DNA from: Bacteroidota bacterium
GTDB lineage: Bacteria > Bacteroidota > Bacteroidia > Flavobacteriales_D > JABDKJ01
Direction: 5' to 3'
Length of the DNA stretch: 6,935 bases
NCBI GenBank assembly: GCA_027621335.1
Contig: JAQCAN010000133.1
Span: 1-6,935, forward strand
Part shown: positions 6,176-6,935 of the stretch, one piece after another
How positions within the stretch are numbered: the first letter of the stretch is position 1
How the letters are laid out: the number at the start of each line of letters is the position of its first letter
Program-made: the position numbers and the translations under genes
The notes under the pieces: generated by a model
Told to the model about the DNA's origin: nothing
Databases searched by the model: none
Seen by the model: only the letters and a program-made list of their open reading frames with translations

Positions 6176-6202
6176 AAAAAGGAGATGAACCTCATCTCCT
6201 TT
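6176..6202 (-). terminator. Intrinsic terminator of the membrane-anchored CTD-protein gene
   Basis: A perfect 11-bp inverted repeat (AAAGGAGATGA / TCATCTCCTTT, loop GGT on the minus strand) ends in five T on the minus strand (6180-6176). It starts 26 bp after the stop codon at 6230-6228. It should stop transcription before the surface-protein promoter, making the two minus-strand genes separate units. On the plus strand only three T follow the stem, so activity there would be weak. Confidence 0.8.
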
Positions 6203-6227
6203 CTCTCACTAGTGTCTTTGTTGTTCT

Positions 6228-6935
6228 TTATCGGTCTAGCCTGACGACTCCTCTAAAGATTTCTTTCTTACCGTCCTTCTGAAGAGTAACCTCCCAGCTA
6301 TAATGACCGGCTGGCATCTCTTGTCCCGTGGTGTCCTTTCCAGACCATGGCCTGTCGACTGTCTTGGTTCTGTAAATCAAATTTCCAGAATCATCTGTGA
6401 TACTCAAAATAAAGAGGTCAGAAGCACTCAAAGTTGAAGGCATGAATACGTCCTTATGGCCATCATTATTGGGACTGAACATTCTCAAAGCACCAAGATC
6501 GAAATCCTTTCCTACATAACGTGTGGTAATCTGACCCTCTAGGTTCTCCTCTTTGCCATTATTGGCTGCTTTCTGGAGCTTTTCATTGATGCTCAGAATG
6601 CGTGCTTTCTCAGTTGAAGTAAGATTCTCCTCGACAAGGTCAACTTCAGTTTCAAGTGTTGAAGCCAAGTCTTCTCCTTCTACCGAATCACCTGATGATA
6701 GGGCTTCGATATTGGACTCTGATAGCGTGTAATCTTGAGAATCGTCTTGGTAAGGATTCATATCATTCTCAAAAATCTCTGCGGCAATAGACTCTGTATG
6801 CTGATCCAAGGTCTTTTGAGATGGATTCACAAAGACGACTGCAAGGCCAGCAAGAATGGCAGCTGCAAGTCCAAAATGGCCCAAGAAGCCTGATTGACCA
6901 GAAGTCGCTGCCCCCTTCAAGAGAGAGAGACGGGT
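6228..6935 (-). CDS. Single-pass membrane protein with gliding motility/T9SS-like (CHU_C/FlgD-Ig-like) C-terminal domain, N-terminus outside window
   Basis: The frame stays open to the right edge (visible start TRLSLLKGAAT), so this is the C-terminal 235 residues of a longer protein. A TTG at 6920 could serve as a start but nothing requires it. One hydrophobic segment lies at visible residues about 17-36 (FLGHFGLAAAILAGLAVVF). An acidic, Ser/Thr-rich, probably disordered linker follows (about 45-135). The C-terminal domain (about 147-235) contains MFSPNNDGHKDVFMP, SITDDSGNLIYRT, RPWSGKDTTGQEMPAGHYSWEV and a final GVVRLDR. This matches the pattern of the gliding-motility C-terminal domain, and also that of FlgD-Ig-like folds. 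Lysine and glutamate use is high compared with the neighbouring T9SS protein. The topology (N-terminus cytoplasmic, C-terminal domain in the periplasm) is inferred. It could be an anti-sigma-like or other envelope regulator, but the N-terminal part that would decide this is missing. A terminator follows the stop by 26 bp. Confidence 0.82.
   Translation of the reverse strand, partial: TRLSLLKGAATSGQSGFLGHFGLAAAILAGLAVVFVNPSQKTLDQHTESIAAEIFENDMNPYQDDSQDYTLSESNIEALSSGDSVEGEDLASTLETEVDLVEENLTSTEKARILSINEKLQKAANNGKEENLEGQITTRYVGKDFDLGALRMFSPNNDGHKDVFMPSTLSASDLFILSITDDSGNLIYRTKTVDRPWSGKDTTGQEMPAGHYSWEVTLQKDGKKEIFRGVVRLDR

Noticed and set aside
1..6935. CRISPR array, tRNA/rRNA, insertion sequence or attachment site
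   Set aside because: No regularly spaced repeats, tRNA-like cloverleaf, transposase or terminal inverted repeats were seen on reading both strands.

Overview
The window looks like chromosomal DNA from a gliding or surface-colonising member of the Bacteroidota, probably a Flavobacteriia or Cryomorphaceae-type bacterium. The signs are two genes ending in the gliding-motility/type IX secretion (T9SS) C-terminal domain, one with SprB-like repeats; a small exported DUF1573 protein; a YtxJ (bacillithiol-system) protein; weak or absent Shine-Dalgarno sequences; and one exact match to the Bacteroidota -7 promoter element TAnnTTTG. No mobile element, RNA gene or CRISPR array was seen.

Left part (1-838): the 5' end of an unrecognised membrane-protein gene leaves the window on the minus strand (1-215). 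Divergent from it on the plus strand is a DUF1573 gene (334-789), closed by a textbook intrinsic terminator (811-838). Middle (922-2512): two tightly packed plus-strand genes encode a fold-type-I PLP aminotransferase and, one base later, a YtxJ-family monothiol thioredoxin-like protein.

Right part (2505-6935): two minus-strand genes. The first encodes an 1157-residue modular surface protein: signal peptide, CUB-like, PKD, P-domain-like, Ig-like, a GDGW-motif module, two SprB-like repeats, PKD, and the T9SS sorting domain. Its 3' end overlaps ytxJ by 8 bp in convergent orientation, and its apparent intrinsic terminator lies inside the ytxJ coding sequence. The second (6228 to the window edge) is the C-terminal part of a protein with one membrane segment, an acidic linker, and a C-terminal domain like the T9SS/CHU_C domain. 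It has its own terminator (6176-6202).

The main points for follow-up are: a run of ten C residues (coding strand) early in the giant surface-protein gene, which could make it phase-variable; the terminator embedded in ytxJ; the membrane-anchored protein with a T9SS-like C-terminal domain; and the apparent TTG start of the giant gene 26 nt downstream of a good -7 element. No wholly new system could be demonstrated from the sequence alone.
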